Shown: one piece after another, positions 16,307 to 24,209 of the stretch | Position numbering within the stretch: the first letter of the stretch is position 1 | How the letters are laid out: each line of letters starts with the position of its first letter | Origin: an uncultured Spirochaetales bacterium | GTDB lineage: Bacteria; Spirochaetota; Spirochaetia; Sphaerochaetales; Sphaerochaetaceae | Reading direction: 5' to 3' | DNA: 40,164 nt | NCBI GenBank assembly: GCA_949282255.1 | Contig: CASDPA010000018.1 | Coordinates: forward strand, 1-40,164 | The notes under the pieces: model-generated | What the model was told of the DNA's origin: nothing | Seen by the model: the letters and a program-made list of their open reading frames with translations, nothing else | The model's database searches: none | Position numbers and translations under genes: made by a program

Positions 16307-16889
16307 ATTCAACAAGCTCCAGCACAAGCCCTCTGATCAGCGTGTGCATGGCCTTATCCAGATCCTCTATCATATCATCATGCAGGAGTATATAATATAT
16401 TGAGGAGAAAGCCTGTTGGAATGCCTCCACATCCTCTTCATCGTCTATCGCAAAATAGGATAGCAGATTCTCTATATAGCCTTTTTTCGCCTTTTCCATC
16501 TCAGTGCGTTCCTGAGGGGAAATCTTTCTCATGACAAGCTCCATCTGATTATCGTCCAAAAACCTATATATGCCCCTTTCATAGGCACTCATCACCATCT
16601 TGTGGAATATGGTAGTCAGGCTTGTTACGATATGGTTCTCATCCAGTTCCTGCAGCATGTCCAGATAACGCTTGTTCTCGCTTTCCGTAAAAGCCTTCAC
16701 AACATCCAAAAAAAGATGCTCCTTGCTTTCGTAAAATAGGTAGAAGGTTCCCTTTGGAATCCCTACCATCCGAACAAGCTCATCAACAGTCGTCCTCTTC
16801 ACCCCATACCTTGCAAGACATTTTTCAGCAGCCCTGCGCAGGCTTATCCTTATGTTTTCTTTTTCTTGAGGGGAGTATATCTTCGGCAT
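16305..16889 (-). CDS. TetR/AcrR family transcriptional regulator
   Basis: This 194-residue protein has an N-terminal helix-turn-helix at about residues 15-60, with AAEKCLARYGVKRTTVDELVRMVGIPKGTFYLFYESKEHLF matching the TetR DNA-binding consensus. The C-terminal ligand and dimerisation domain is acidic and unassigned. GAGGT precedes the ATG at 16889. A 24-bp near-palindrome at 16902-16925 lies just upstream, in the gap to the divergent sugar-ABC ATPase gene, so autoregulation and control of that ATPase are plausible. Confidence 0.85.
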   Translation of the reverse strand: MPKIYSPQEKENIRISLRRAAEKCLARYGVKRTTVDELVRMVGIPKGTFYLFYESKEHLFLDVVKAFTESENKRYLDMLQELDENHIVTSLTTIFHKMVMSAYERGIYRFLDDNQMELVMRKISPQERTEMEKAKKGYIENLLSYFAIDDEEDVEAFQQAFSSIYYILLHDDMIEDLDKAMHTLIRGLVLELVE

Positions 16890-16901
16890 TTTACCTCTTT
16901 T

Positions 16902-16925
16902 TGACTAAATCAGTATATATAGTCA
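16902..16925. promoter_or_regulatory. Candidate TetR operator
   Basis: TGACT (16902-16906) and AGTCA (16921-16925) bound a 24-bp element matching at 9 of 12 half-site positions. It sits 12 bp upstream of the TetR start codon and about 60 bp before the divergent ATPase promoter. Confidence 0.5.
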
Positions 16926-16986
16926 TCAAAACACATTTTTTAGGATTTTTCAAGCAAAAAAAACGCTTTTGATGCATAACTTTCAT

Positions 16987-17016
16987 TTGACCCGAAAGGA
17001 AAATGGGCGGTATGCT
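16987..17016 (+). promoter_or_regulatory. Promoter of the sugar-ABC ATPase gene
   Basis: TTGACC (16987-16992), an 18-bp spacer and TATGCT (17011-17016) predict a start near 17023 and a short leader with an AAGGAG site. Confidence 0.6.
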
Positions 17017-17049
17017 GGATTCATAGGAAAAAAACTAAGGAGAAACGCA

Positions 17050-18144
17050 ATGAGTGCAGTTGTATTGAAGAATATCTGCAAGATCTACGATGGCGGAGTC
17101 AAGGCTGTTGACAACGTAAACATCAACATCGAAGATCAGGAATTCGTTGTTCTCGTAGGTCCTTCCGGTTGCGGTAAGTCCACAACACTCAGGATGGTCG
17201 CCGGCCTTGAAGACATCTCCTCCGGAGAGCTCTACATCGACGGCAAGCTTATGAACGACGTTCCACCAAAGGATAGGGACATCGCAATGGTTTTCCAGAA
17301 CTATGCTCTTTATCCCCACATGACCGTTTATGATAACATGGCATTCGGTCTCAAAATCAGGAAATTCCCGAAGGAAGAGATCGACCAGAGAGTTAGGGAA
17401 GCTGCAAAGATCCTCGACATTGAGATGCTTCTTGAGAGAAAGCCGAAGGCTCTTTCCGGAGGACAGAGACAGAGGGTTGCTGTAGGTCGTGCAATCGTCC
17501 GCAAGCCAAAAGTATTCCTTTTTGACGAACCGCTTTCAAACCTTGATGCTAAGCTCCGTGTTCAGATGAGAGCTGAGATCTCCGGCCTCCACCACAGGCT
17601 CAAGGCAACGATGATCTATGTTACCCACGACCAGGTTGAGGCTCTCACCATGGCTGACAAGATCGTTGTCATGAAGCTTGGTGTCATCCAGCAAATCGGC
17701 GGACCGCTCGAACTTTACAACGAGCCGGACAACAAGTTCGTCGCTGGCTTCATTGGAAGCCCACCCATGAACTTCATGGTTCTCACCGTCAAGGAAGAGG
17801 GTGGCAAGATGTACGTTGACGAGGGCAAGTTCCGCCTCGAAGTCACCGATGCACAGGCCAAATTCCTCAAGCCGTATGTTGGTAAGGAAATCACATTCGG
17901 TATCAGACCGGAAGATGTGGAATTCTCACACACACCGGTTGACGGAAAGACAATCAATGGAAAGGTCAACGTTGTGGAGCCTCTCGGATCCGAGACACAG
18001 GTTCACATCGCAACCGACAGGGCGAATGTTGTTGGAAAGATCGATCCTTCCATAACTCCTGTTGTTGGAGAAGAGGTAAGCCTAGTCGTCAACATGGAGA
18101 AGGCAAGGTTCTTCGACCTCGAGACAGAAGTCAGAATCAGATAA
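17050..18144 (+). CDS. ugpC: Sugar ABC transporter ATPase, MsmK/UgpC/MalK type
   Basis: This 364-residue ATPase energises carbohydrate importers. Walker A is GPSGCGKST at residues 38-46, the signature LSGGQRQRVAVGR, Walker B VFLFDEPLSNLD, and the switch His is in YVTHDQ. The C-terminal regulatory (TOBE/OB) domain has the FVAGFIGSPPMNF and FGIRPEDVEF blocks typical of MalK/UgpC. ATG 17050, with AAGGAG seven bases upstream, replaces a longer in-frame start at 16969. No permease or binding protein is adjacent, so it is probably a shared ATPase like MsmK serving several sugar transporters. Codon use looks smoother than that of its neighbours, suggesting high expression. A strong terminator follows. 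Confidence 0.9.
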   Translation: MSAVVLKNICKIYDGGVKAVDNVNINIEDQEFVVLVGPSGCGKSTTLRMVAGLEDISSGELYIDGKLMNDVPPKDRDIAMVFQNYALYPHMTVYDNMAFGLKIRKFPKEEIDQRVREAAKILDIEMLLERKPKALSGGQRQRVAVGRAIVRKPKVFLFDEPLSNLDAKLRVQMRAEISGLHHRLKATMIYVTHDQVEALTMADKIVVMKLGVIQQIGGPLELYNEPDNKFVAGFIGSPPMNFMVLTVKEEGGKMYVDEGKFRLEVTDAQAKFLKPYVGKEITFGIRPEDVEFSHTPVDGKTINGKVNVVEPLGSETQVHIATDRANVVGKIDPSITPVVGEEVSLVVNMEKARFFDLETEVRIR

Positions 18145-18162
18145 GATTTCGCCTTCAAAATG

Positions 18163-18192
18163 GAGCCGCCGTTTATCGGCGGTTCTTTTTTT
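18163..18192 (+). terminator. Intrinsic terminator of the sugar-ABC ATPase gene
   Basis: GAGCCGCCG (18163-18171) pairs with CGGCGGTTC (18177-18185) with one G-U pair, followed by seven Ts. Confidence 0.9.
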
Positions 18193-18610
18193 GCAGAAAT
18201 TCCTTGAAATGATGGTATGTGTAAAAAGAGAGGACAAGCCCCGTATAATACTATAATATGTGGACAACAGATGCAGACCGCTGAGCCTCCAAGTATACCG
18301 GCTTTTTACTGCAATCTGTAATCATTTCATCATGTTTGACGTCTCAATGGGAAAATAAGACTTACATCTTTGTTTTGGGATTTTCATGCCCTTGCGTGCA
18401 GAAGGCTCGTGATGGCGCTCTCGAATCCAAGTAAAAAAGAAAACAATATGTTTCTATCATTATGCTCAAACGAGGAGAGAAGCATCTGCCTTAAAACAGC
18501 TTATAACGTAAAGGCATACAACATCTGAAAAACTGCAGGAAAAGCAGAGAAATTCAAATATGCGTTTTCCCTACTACCCCCCCCTGTCCCCATATGCGGC
18601 TTCAATCTGA
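18193..18610. other. Intergenic stretch without a recognised gene
   Basis: These 418 bp hold no convincing coding region. There are two overlapping TATAAT-like hexamers at 18244-18257 without a good -35, a C-rich tract near 18576-18590, and stops in all plus frames. It may contain decayed 5' sequence of the mgtE-like gene that follows, but I could not read an MgtE N-domain in it. Confidence 0.5.
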
Positions 18611-19467
18611 ATGGAGTACAGGAAGAGCGATTTGGAAATCAGAAAAGCCGATATAAAAGGATGTTCTGGAACCTGCTATGTGACAGATGCCGAAAACAGA
18701 TTTGCCGGGACAGTGGGAACGGCACATCTGATTGCCTCGGAAATGGATATGCCGTTAAGGGACAATCTATCTTATTCACACCATTTCATAGACGGAAGCC
18801 TGGAAATCTCCGATGCAGCAGCAGAGGCAAAGGACATGTTTTTAGAAGAAATCCCGATACTCGACAACGAGGGCAGGCTTATATCTGTGATCAAACGGGA
18901 ACAGCTTATTAGAGAAAAAGACAGTCAATATTTTACAGGAAGCATGTTCGCTCTCGCCAAAAACAGAATGCTTTGGTTATTATTGCTGATGTTTTCCGCA
19001 ATGATCACCGGGAAGATCCTCGGGCGCTATGAAAATGCATTTGCGGCCCTTCCTGCTCTCGTAACCTTCATCCCGATGCTTACCGATACAGGAGGAAACG
19101 CAGGAAGTCAAAGCTCCACTATCGTAATCAGGCGATGGCGATGGGAGAAATCAGAACAAAAGATATGGGAAAGGTACTGCTCAAGGAATTCTTCTTGATA
19201 GCACTAATAGTGGGCTTCAGCCTTGCAGCATTCAATTTTCTGAGGCTTGAACTTGTAGGAAATCCTTTAGCCATAGCTCTCACGGTCTCGCTTTCACTTT
19301 ACGCCACTGTTGTGATTTCAAAATGTACCGGAGGAACCCTTCCCCTGATAGCAAAAAAATTAAACTTGGATCCGGCAATGATGGCCGCTCCTTTAATCAC
19401 AACGATTGTGGAAGCGGTGAGTCTGATCATATATTTCTCAATCGCCAGCCATCTGCTTGCATTATAA
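18611..19467 (+). pseudogene. mgtE: MgtE-type magnesium transporter, 5'-shortened and frameshifted
   Basis: The first frame gives the end of one CBS domain (CYVTDAENRFAGTVGTAHLI), a second CBS domain to about residue 100, and the first MgtE membrane helices, including the highly conserved PMLTDTGGNAGSQSS motif. It leaves frame after TIVIR. The next frame resumes AMAMGEIRTKDMGKVLLKE and runs through four helices to 19467. One extra G at 19131-19132 (AGGCG to AGGGCG) would join them into a 285-residue protein. A normal MgtE is near 450 residues; the N-domain and half of CBS1 are absent, an in-frame stop directly precedes the ATG, and no ribosome site is seen. Probably a decaying copy, although the single-base break alone could be error. 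Confidence 0.8.
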
Positions 19468-19495
19468 AAAAGAAAAGGGCACTGCAGGTGCCCTT
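19462..19495 (-). terminator. Intrinsic terminator of the aspartokinase gene
   Basis: AAGGGCAC (19475-19482) pairs with GTGCCCTT (19488-19495). On the minus strand it is followed by TTCTTTTTTA. It overlaps the end of the convergent mgtE-like gene. Confidence 0.8.
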
Positions 19496-19499
19496 ATGC

Positions 19500-20804
19500 T
19501 CATCTGAAAAGTTTGTCGTAAACCACGCTGACCGCTCTCTGCCTGTCCTCTTCATTTATACCAAAGGTGAAGGAAACATCGCTTGCACCGTAATTCAGGA
19601 AGGAAATCTTTATCCCGCTGTCATAAAGGGACTGCGATGCTCTCAGGTAATCACTGGTCTCCAACAGGTTCGTACCGACAACCCCAAGAATCGCATATCC
19701 GCTGTCGACAGAAATCGAATCAAGATCAAATTCAGACTTAAGCCTTTCACACATGGCTTTAACAACACTCTCGGTTGCATTGCTGGTCTCATAAAACCAC
19801 ACCATGCTGTCAATCCCCTGAAGGGAATATACAGGCCTGATGCCGAATATATGGAGCATTGTGAGCAGTGCATGCCTCATGCCCTGCTTCTTGAAAAGCA
19901 TGAGCTTCCTGATGCTTATGCGCGAAAGACCTCCGCGGGCAGATACGCCGGCAAGCTTCATCTCCCCTGATTCGGGAACAATGAGTGTGCCGGGATCATC
20001 AGGGCTGTTGGTATTTTTGATATTTATTGGAATCTCAACGGGAAGTATCGGAGCAATAGCCTCCTCATGGAAGACAGAAGCACCCAGATCCGAAAGCTCC
20101 CTGACCTCCCTGTAGCTTATCGCATCGATCACCTTGGCATCAGGAATCAGCCTAGGATCGGCACTGAAAATTCCGGACACATCCGTCCAGTTTTCATACA
20201 TGTTGGCATTTATTGCGCGTGCGACAATGCTTCCTGTTATATCGGATCCCCCTCTGGTGAATGTCTTTATCGTATTATCTTCTGTAGAACCGTAGAACCC
20301 AGGAATGACAAAGCCCTTTGCCTTCTTATTATCGAGCATCATCGAAACGCGGTCATAGCTGAACGGATTCACAGTCCCATCGCTGTTGATGACGATGCAT
20401 TCCGCAGCATCCACAAACTCCCATTTGAGATATTGGCTGATAAGAAATGCGCTGAGATATTCTCCACGGCTTGCAGCATAATCCGCGCCCCTGCCCGCAT
20501 CGATCATGCATCTGATCTCATCAAGCTGCGCCGAAAGAGCCTTCGTATCGAGGCCGAGCTCCTGTGCTATGCCAAGATACCTTTCGGCGATGACCTGGAA
20601 AACAGGCTTGCAGCTCTGCCCCTTCTGGACCATCTTGTTGCACTGATACAAAAGATCAGTGATCTTGTCATCTTCCTTGCATCTTTTTCCCGGAGCGGAA
20701 ACTACTATGACCTTTCTCTTCTTATCCTCGTCAAGGATGGCCTTGACCTTCTTGATCTGGGAGGCGTCAGCTACGCTGGAACCGCCGAATTTGCAAACTG
20801 TCAT
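19500..20804 (-). CDS. lysC: Aspartokinase
   Basis: This 434-residue cytosolic enzyme phosphorylates aspartate, the first step to lysine, threonine and methionine. The N-terminal kinase domain starts with the diagnostic KFGGSSVAD and includes VIVVSAPGKR, RGEYLSAFL, and TFTRGGSDITGS near residue 190, followed by WTDVSGIFSADPR. Two C-terminal ACT domains (about 290-434) provide allosteric feedback. GAGGA lies 7 nt before ATG 20804. It is monocistronic, with a consensus promoter whose spacer lies between the arms of an inverted repeat, implying transcriptional control. The length suits a monofunctional enzyme without a homoserine dehydrogenase fusion. Confidence 0.92.
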   Translation of the reverse strand: MTVCKFGGSSVADASQIKKVKAILDEDKKRKVIVVSAPGKRCKEDDKITDLLYQCNKMVQKGQSCKPVFQVIAERYLGIAQELGLDTKALSAQLDEIRCMIDAGRGADYAASRGEYLSAFLISQYLKWEFVDAAECIVINSDGTVNPFSYDRVSMMLDNKKAKGFVIPGFYGSTEDNTIKTFTRGGSDITGSIVARAINANMYENWTDVSGIFSADPRLIPDAKVIDAISYREVRELSDLGASVFHEEAIAPILPVEIPINIKNTNSPDDPGTLIVPESGEMKLAGVSARGGLSRISIRKLMLFKKQGMRHALLTMLHIFGIRPVYSLQGIDSMVWFYETSNATESVVKAMCERLKSEFDLDSISVDSGYAILGVVGTNLLETSDYLRASQSLYDSGIKISFLNYGASDVSFTFGINEEDRQRAVSVVYDKLFR

Positions 20805-20845
20805 GTCCTAATCCTCATCAGTTAAAAACCGTCATCACGCTATGG

Positions 20846-20882
20846 ATTATACTTGAGAATCCCCTACATGGCAATTCTCAAG
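20846..20882 (-). promoter_or_regulatory. Aspartokinase promoter with inverted-repeat operator
   Basis: On the minus strand TTGCCA (20874-20869), 17 bp and TATAAT (20851-20846) form a strong promoter. A perfect 9-bp inverted repeat, CTTGAGAAT (20852-20860) and ATTCTCAAG (20874-20882), flanks the spacer, with arms touching both promoter elements. Confidence 0.65.
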
Positions 20883-20909
20883 CCACAACAGAGCCTTAAT
20901 TTTTATGTG

Positions 20910-20938
20910 TGGACAAAAATAAAATTTAACAATATAAA
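20910..20938 (+). promoter_or_regulatory. Promoter for a probably leaderless MATE mRNA
   Basis: TGGACA (20910-20915), 17 bp and TATAAA (20933-20938) predict transcription starting within about 3 nt of the ATG at 20948. No Shine-Dalgarno sequence is present. Confidence 0.6.
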
Positions 20939-20947
20939 GTAGTCTGT

Positions 20948-22300
20948 ATGAGTGAACAGAACACACCAAAAAGAAACATAATGGGATACGAGCCTATCGG
21001 CAAGCTCATATTCAAGATCAGCTTTCCGATAATGCTCAGCATGCTCATCCAGGCGATGTACAACATCGTAGACAGCATTTTCGTCTCCTGGCTTTCAGAA
21101 GAAGCTCTTGCCGCCGTCACCCTGGCCTTCCCACTTCAAAACCTCATGATCGCATTTGGCATAGGAACCGCGGTCGGAGTCAACAGCCTGTTGGCAAGAC
21201 GGCTCGGGGAAGGCAATTACAATGATGCGGAAAAAGCGGGCAACAATGGGCTCTTTCTGTCATTCTGCACCTGGCTGCTGTTTGCAATAATCGGCATATT
21301 GTTTGCAAAACCGTTTTTGTCGCTTTTCACCAAGGATGTGGAACTGCTCGGCATGGCCACCTCATATTCCCGCATCGTGCTCATAATCTCATGTGGAATA
21401 TTCTTTGAAGTGACATGCGAGCGCATCATGCAGGCCACAGGTGACAGCATACACCCGATGATAACCCAGACCGTGGGGGCTGTTGCAAACATCATACTCG
21501 ACCCTATCTTCATATTTACTCTCGGCATGGGAGTATCAGGAGCTGCAATTGCAACCGTGATCGGTCAGCTTATTGCAATGGCTATGGCCTTCTGCTTCGT
21601 ATTCAAGAACAAGCAGATACATCTGTCGCTCAAAGGATTCCATCCTGATAAGAAAATCATAAGCGACATATATGCCGTAGGCGTACCGACAATAATAACC
21701 AACAGCATCAGCACCGTCATGGTAAGCGGTATAAATGGCATCCTTATAGCCTTCAGCACCACGGCAGTATCCATATTCGGAATTTACTTCAAGCTTCAGA
21801 GTTTCGTTTTCATGCCGATTTTCGGCCTATCCGCAGGTCTGGTGCCGATTATAGGGTTTAACTATGGAGCAAGAAACAGGCACAGGATCACTGAAACAGT
21901 AAGAAAAGGATGCATCATCGGCTTTGTGATCATGGCAGTAGGATTCTTGATTTTCCAATTCTTCCCTGAAGAGCTTTTGGGAATGTTCAAATCCAGTCCG
22001 GAAATGGATGCCATGGGAATACCTGCCTTGAGAATCATCTCCATCAACTTCATGATGGCTGCCGTTTCAATCGCCATGGGTGCTACATTCCAAGCTGTCG
22101 GCGTCGGAATATATACGATGATAGTATCCATCGGAAGACAGCTTGTCATCCTTTTGCCTGGAGCGTTCATCTTGAGCCGCATAGCTGGAATAACAGGAGT
22201 CTGGTGGTCATTCCCATTTGCGGAAATCGTCGGACTCTGCATAACAATATTCCTTTATATACGTATATACAGAAAAAAGATCAGGCCTTTAGAAGCATAA
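20948..22300 (+). CDS. MATE family multidrug/cation antiporter
   Basis: This 450-residue protein exports organic cations or drugs in exchange for Na+ or H+. It has about 12 membrane helices in two MatE repeats; the first repeat shows SMLIQAMYNIVDSIFVSWLSEEALAAVTLAFP and the second AFSTTAVSIFGIYFKLQSFVFMPIFGLSAGLVPIIGFNYGAR, both family-typical. A bacterial DinF/NorM-like subgroup is likely. The ATG has no ribosome site and the -10 box ends 9 bp upstream, suggesting a leaderless mRNA. A strong terminator follows, so the gene is transcribed alone. The second MATE gene in the window (36457-37842) is only distantly similar. Confidence 0.88.
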   Translation: MSEQNTPKRNIMGYEPIGKLIFKISFPIMLSMLIQAMYNIVDSIFVSWLSEEALAAVTLAFPLQNLMIAFGIGTAVGVNSLLARRLGEGNYNDAEKAGNNGLFLSFCTWLLFAIIGILFAKPFLSLFTKDVELLGMATSYSRIVLIISCGIFFEVTCERIMQATGDSIHPMITQTVGAVANIILDPIFIFTLGMGVSGAAIATVIGQLIAMAMAFCFVFKNKQIHLSLKGFHPDKKIISDIYAVGVPTIITNSISTVMVSGINGILIAFSTTAVSIFGIYFKLQSFVFMPIFGLSAGLVPIIGFNYGARNRHRITETVRKGCIIGFVIMAVGFLIFQFFPEELLGMFKSSPEMDAMGIPALRIISINFMMAAVSIAMGATFQAVGVGIYTMIVSIGRQLVILLPGAFILSRIAGITGVWWSFPFAEIVGLCITIFLYIRIYRKKIRPLEA

Positions 22301-22311
22301 GGCAAAACCTG

Positions 22312-22336
22312 CGCCGTATGGATACGGCGTTTTTTT
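22312..22336 (+). terminator. Intrinsic terminator of the MATE gene
   Basis: CGCCGTAT and ATACGGCG form a perfect 8-bp stem (22312-22329) followed by seven Ts. Confidence 0.9.
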
Positions 22337-22350
22337 ATAAAATAATTTTT

Positions 22351-22398
22351 GGAATATTTATGCAGGATATTGACAGCGTTATGCATATTTTTTATATT
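22351..22398 (+). promoter_or_regulatory. Promoter with ArgR-like boxes, amino-acid binding protein gene
   Basis: TTGACA (22370-22375), 17 bp and TATATT (22393-22398) form a near-consensus promoter. GGAATATTTATGCA (22351-22364) lies just upstream and TTATGCATATTTT (22379 onward) fills the spacer; both resemble ARG-box half sites (TGAAT/ATGCA with an A/T core). This suggests repression by an ArgR-type regulator. Confidence 0.5.
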
Positions 22399-22400
22399 AT

Positions 22401-22416
22401 CTCCTGTAAACAGGAG
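22401..22416 (+). promoter_or_regulatory. Inverted repeat covering the ribosome binding site
   Basis: CTCCTGT-AA-ACAGGAG is a perfect inverted repeat whose right arm contains the AGGAG ribosome site of the binding-protein gene. As RNA it would be a 6-bp hairpin with a TAAA loop at the extreme 5' end of the mRNA, but a start near 22405 would trim its left arm. Confidence 0.4.
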
Positions 22417-22424
22417 AGAAAAAA

Positions 22425-23192
22425 ATGAAAAAATATTCACTCATTGCAGTTTTGCTTGTAATCTTGATGCTCCTTCCGTTCTCCATATTTGCAAATGGCA
22501 ACAAGGAAAGCGCGGAAAAAGACACATATATCTTCGCCGCGGATGCCACTTGGCCACCACTTGAATTCATCGACGAAAACGGTAATCTCACCGGTTTTGA
22601 AGTTGAGCTCATGCCTCTTATCGGAGAAAAGGTTGGAAAGACATTCGAAGTGAAGAACATTCCTTGGGATACAATCTTTGCAGGACTTAAGAATGGCAGT
22701 TACGATGGAGTATCTTCAGGTGTGACTGTAACCGAAGAGAGAAAGATGACAATGGCTTTCAGTCAGACCATCCTAGAAGCAGGACAGGTCATAATTGTCG
22801 AACAGGGCTCCGCAATCAAGGGGGTGGAGGATCTCGATGGCAAAAAGGTTGGAGTCCAGATCGGAACAACAGGCGACCTCACCCTCTCCGACAACTACAA
22901 GCAGGTCGTAGTCGCCAGATATGATGATATCGGCCTTGCTATCGAAGACATGCTCAATGGCAACCTCGATGCAGCAGTCTGCGACTCGTTGATTGCATCA
23001 GATTTCGTCCTTGCAAACGAAAACTACAAAGACAAGCTTGCAATCGCTGGTAGCGCATTCACGGAAGAGGATATCGCAATCGCAGTACAGAAGGATAACA
23101 CCTATCTACTTGATCTTATCAACGAAGGCCTGGACAAGGCAAAGGCAGATGGTTCCTTCGACGCTCTCAAAGCCAAGTGGAATCTTCTCTAA
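22425..23192 (+). CDS. Amino-acid ABC transporter substrate-binding protein
   Basis: This 255-residue exported protein belongs to the SBP_bac_3 family (HisJ/ArtJ/GlnH type). The signal peptide ends LLPFSIFANG with no Cys lipobox. The mature domain opens TYIFAADATWPPLEFIDENGNLTGFEVEL, the family start including the ligand-pocket aromatic and the acidic F-E-V-E segment, and later shows VGVQIGTTGD and ALKAKWNLL. Ligand is probably a polar or basic amino acid; ArgR-like boxes in the promoter hint at arginine or a related compound. It has its own promoter and terminator, apart from the permease and ATPase genes downstream, which lets it be made in excess. Confidence 0.87.
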   Translation: MKKYSLIAVLLVILMLLPFSIFANGNKESAEKDTYIFAADATWPPLEFIDENGNLTGFEVELMPLIGEKVGKTFEVKNIPWDTIFAGLKNGSYDGVSSGVTVTEERKMTMAFSQTILEAGQVIIVEQGSAIKGVEDLDGKKVGVQIGTTGDLTLSDNYKQVVVARYDDIGLAIEDMLNGNLDAAVCDSLIASDFVLANENYKDKLAIAGSAFTEEDIAIAVQKDNTYLLDLINEGLDKAKADGSFDALKAKWNLL

Positions 23193-23209
23193 AATATCCA
23201 TTACTGGTC

Positions 23210-23240
23210 AGCCTCTCTTTTCAGGGAGGCTTTTTATTTT
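23210..23240 (+). terminator. Intrinsic terminator after the binding protein gene
   Basis: GCCTCTC (23211-23217) pairs with GGGAGGC (23224-23230) with one G-U pair, followed by TTTTTATTTT. Confidence 0.85.
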
Positions 23241-23279
23241 GCATAAAAAACCGATAAATTTCGTGAGATAATTTGAATA

Positions 23280-23331
23280 TTGCATTTTTATGCAAGATAA
23301 GCTTGACCAAAGCGAATATAATCAACATGAT
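23280..23331 (+). promoter_or_regulatory. Promoter and ArgR-like palindrome of the permease-ATPase genes
   Basis: TTGCAT-TTTT-ATGCAA (23280-23295) is a perfect 16-bp palindrome preceded by GAATA, resembling an ARG box. TTGACC (23303-23308), 17 bp and CATGAT (23326-23331) form the promoter. The same TGCAT/ATGCA half sites occur before the binding-protein gene, so both units may be co-regulated. Confidence 0.5.
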
Positions 23332-23360
23332 AGACATATCTTATAAACATAGGTAATCAG

Positions 23361-24209
23361 ATGAAGGATATTGATGAACAACTAAAACAGGATGCAATAA
23401 GAAAGAAATTCGTAAGCATCGACAGGACAAAGGGCAACAACCCGTCCGTCATCAAAATGACAGACGGACCGCTAATACCCAAAAGAGGCGAAAAGCATGT
23501 CATGAGTTCCTGGAGGCTGACCTTCATATTGTCGATAGCTCTTTTGGCATATCTTTTGATATTCCACAGCGATCCATACTGGAGCATCTTCAAGGTTACG
23601 ATACAGGGAACTCCAGTAACATTCGAGGTCACGATATTTGCAATCATCGGAGCTGTGGTGATCGGTACATTCACAGGACTCGGAAGCGTCTCAAAGATGC
23701 GTATCATAAACATGATAAGCGGGCTTTATGTGGAGCTTATCCGCGGTATTCCATTGCTTGTACAGCTCATCTTCCTTTATTATGCGCTTGGAAGCATAGT
23801 GCATGTGGAGGGAATGATAGCTGCCATCATTGCACTCAGCATATGTTTCGGCGCTTATATCGGAGAGATTGTCCGGGCTGGAATACAGGCCATTCCCAAG
23901 GGACAGATGGAGGCTGCAACCGCTCTTGGGATGAGCAGAAGCCAAGCCTTCATACATATCATTCTTCCACAAACCGTGAAAGTGATTCTGCCTGCTATTG
24001 GAAATGAATTCATAAGCATGCTCAAGGATTCATCCCTTGTGTCCACCCTAGCCCTTTCCGATATTCTCAGAAAAGGAAGAGAGTACATATCAAGGACATT
24101 CCTTTCCCTTGAGACGATGCTCATAGTCGCGCTCATCTATCTTATCATAACCCTCGTGCTTTCAAGGCTCGTAGGTCTTCTAGAGGAGAGGCTCCACAAA
24201 AATGGCTAA
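23361..24209 (+). CDS. Amino-acid ABC transporter permease
   Basis: This 282-residue inner-membrane protein is a HisM/GlnP-type permease. A hydrophilic N-terminal extension of about 48 residues precedes the first helix, which is longer than usual in the family. The transport domain shows [23 protein letters not shown] and the EAA loop [45 protein letters not shown], both diagnostic. The ATG at 23361 has only a weak AGGT upstream. The gene overlaps the ATPase start by 8 bp, indicating a translationally coupled pair, and it works with the binding protein encoded at 22425-23192. Confidence 0.87.
   Translation: MKDIDEQLKQDAIRKKFVSIDRTKGNNPSVIKMTDGPLIPKRGEKHVMSSWRLTFILSIALLAYLLIFHSDPYWSIFKVTIQGTPVTFEVTIFAIIGAVVIGTFTGLGSVSKMRIINMISGLYVELIRGIPLLVQLIFLYYALGSIVHVEGMIAAIIALSICFGAYIGEIVRAGIQAIPKGQMEAATALGMSRSQAFIHIILPQTVKVILPAIGNEFISMLKDSSLVSTLALSDILRKGREYISRTFLSLETMLIVALIYLIITLVLSRLVGLLEERLHKNG

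Noticed and set aside
18395-18435. tRNA-like GGCTCGTGATGG stretch similar to the tRNA-Gly 3' half
   Set aside because: No acceptor or D arm can be paired around it and the T-arm match is poor; probably chance.
18611-19198. Treating the mgtE first frame as a complete small CBS protein
   Set aside because: It stops in the middle of the conserved MgtE membrane core, and the missing part continues in the next frame after one base.
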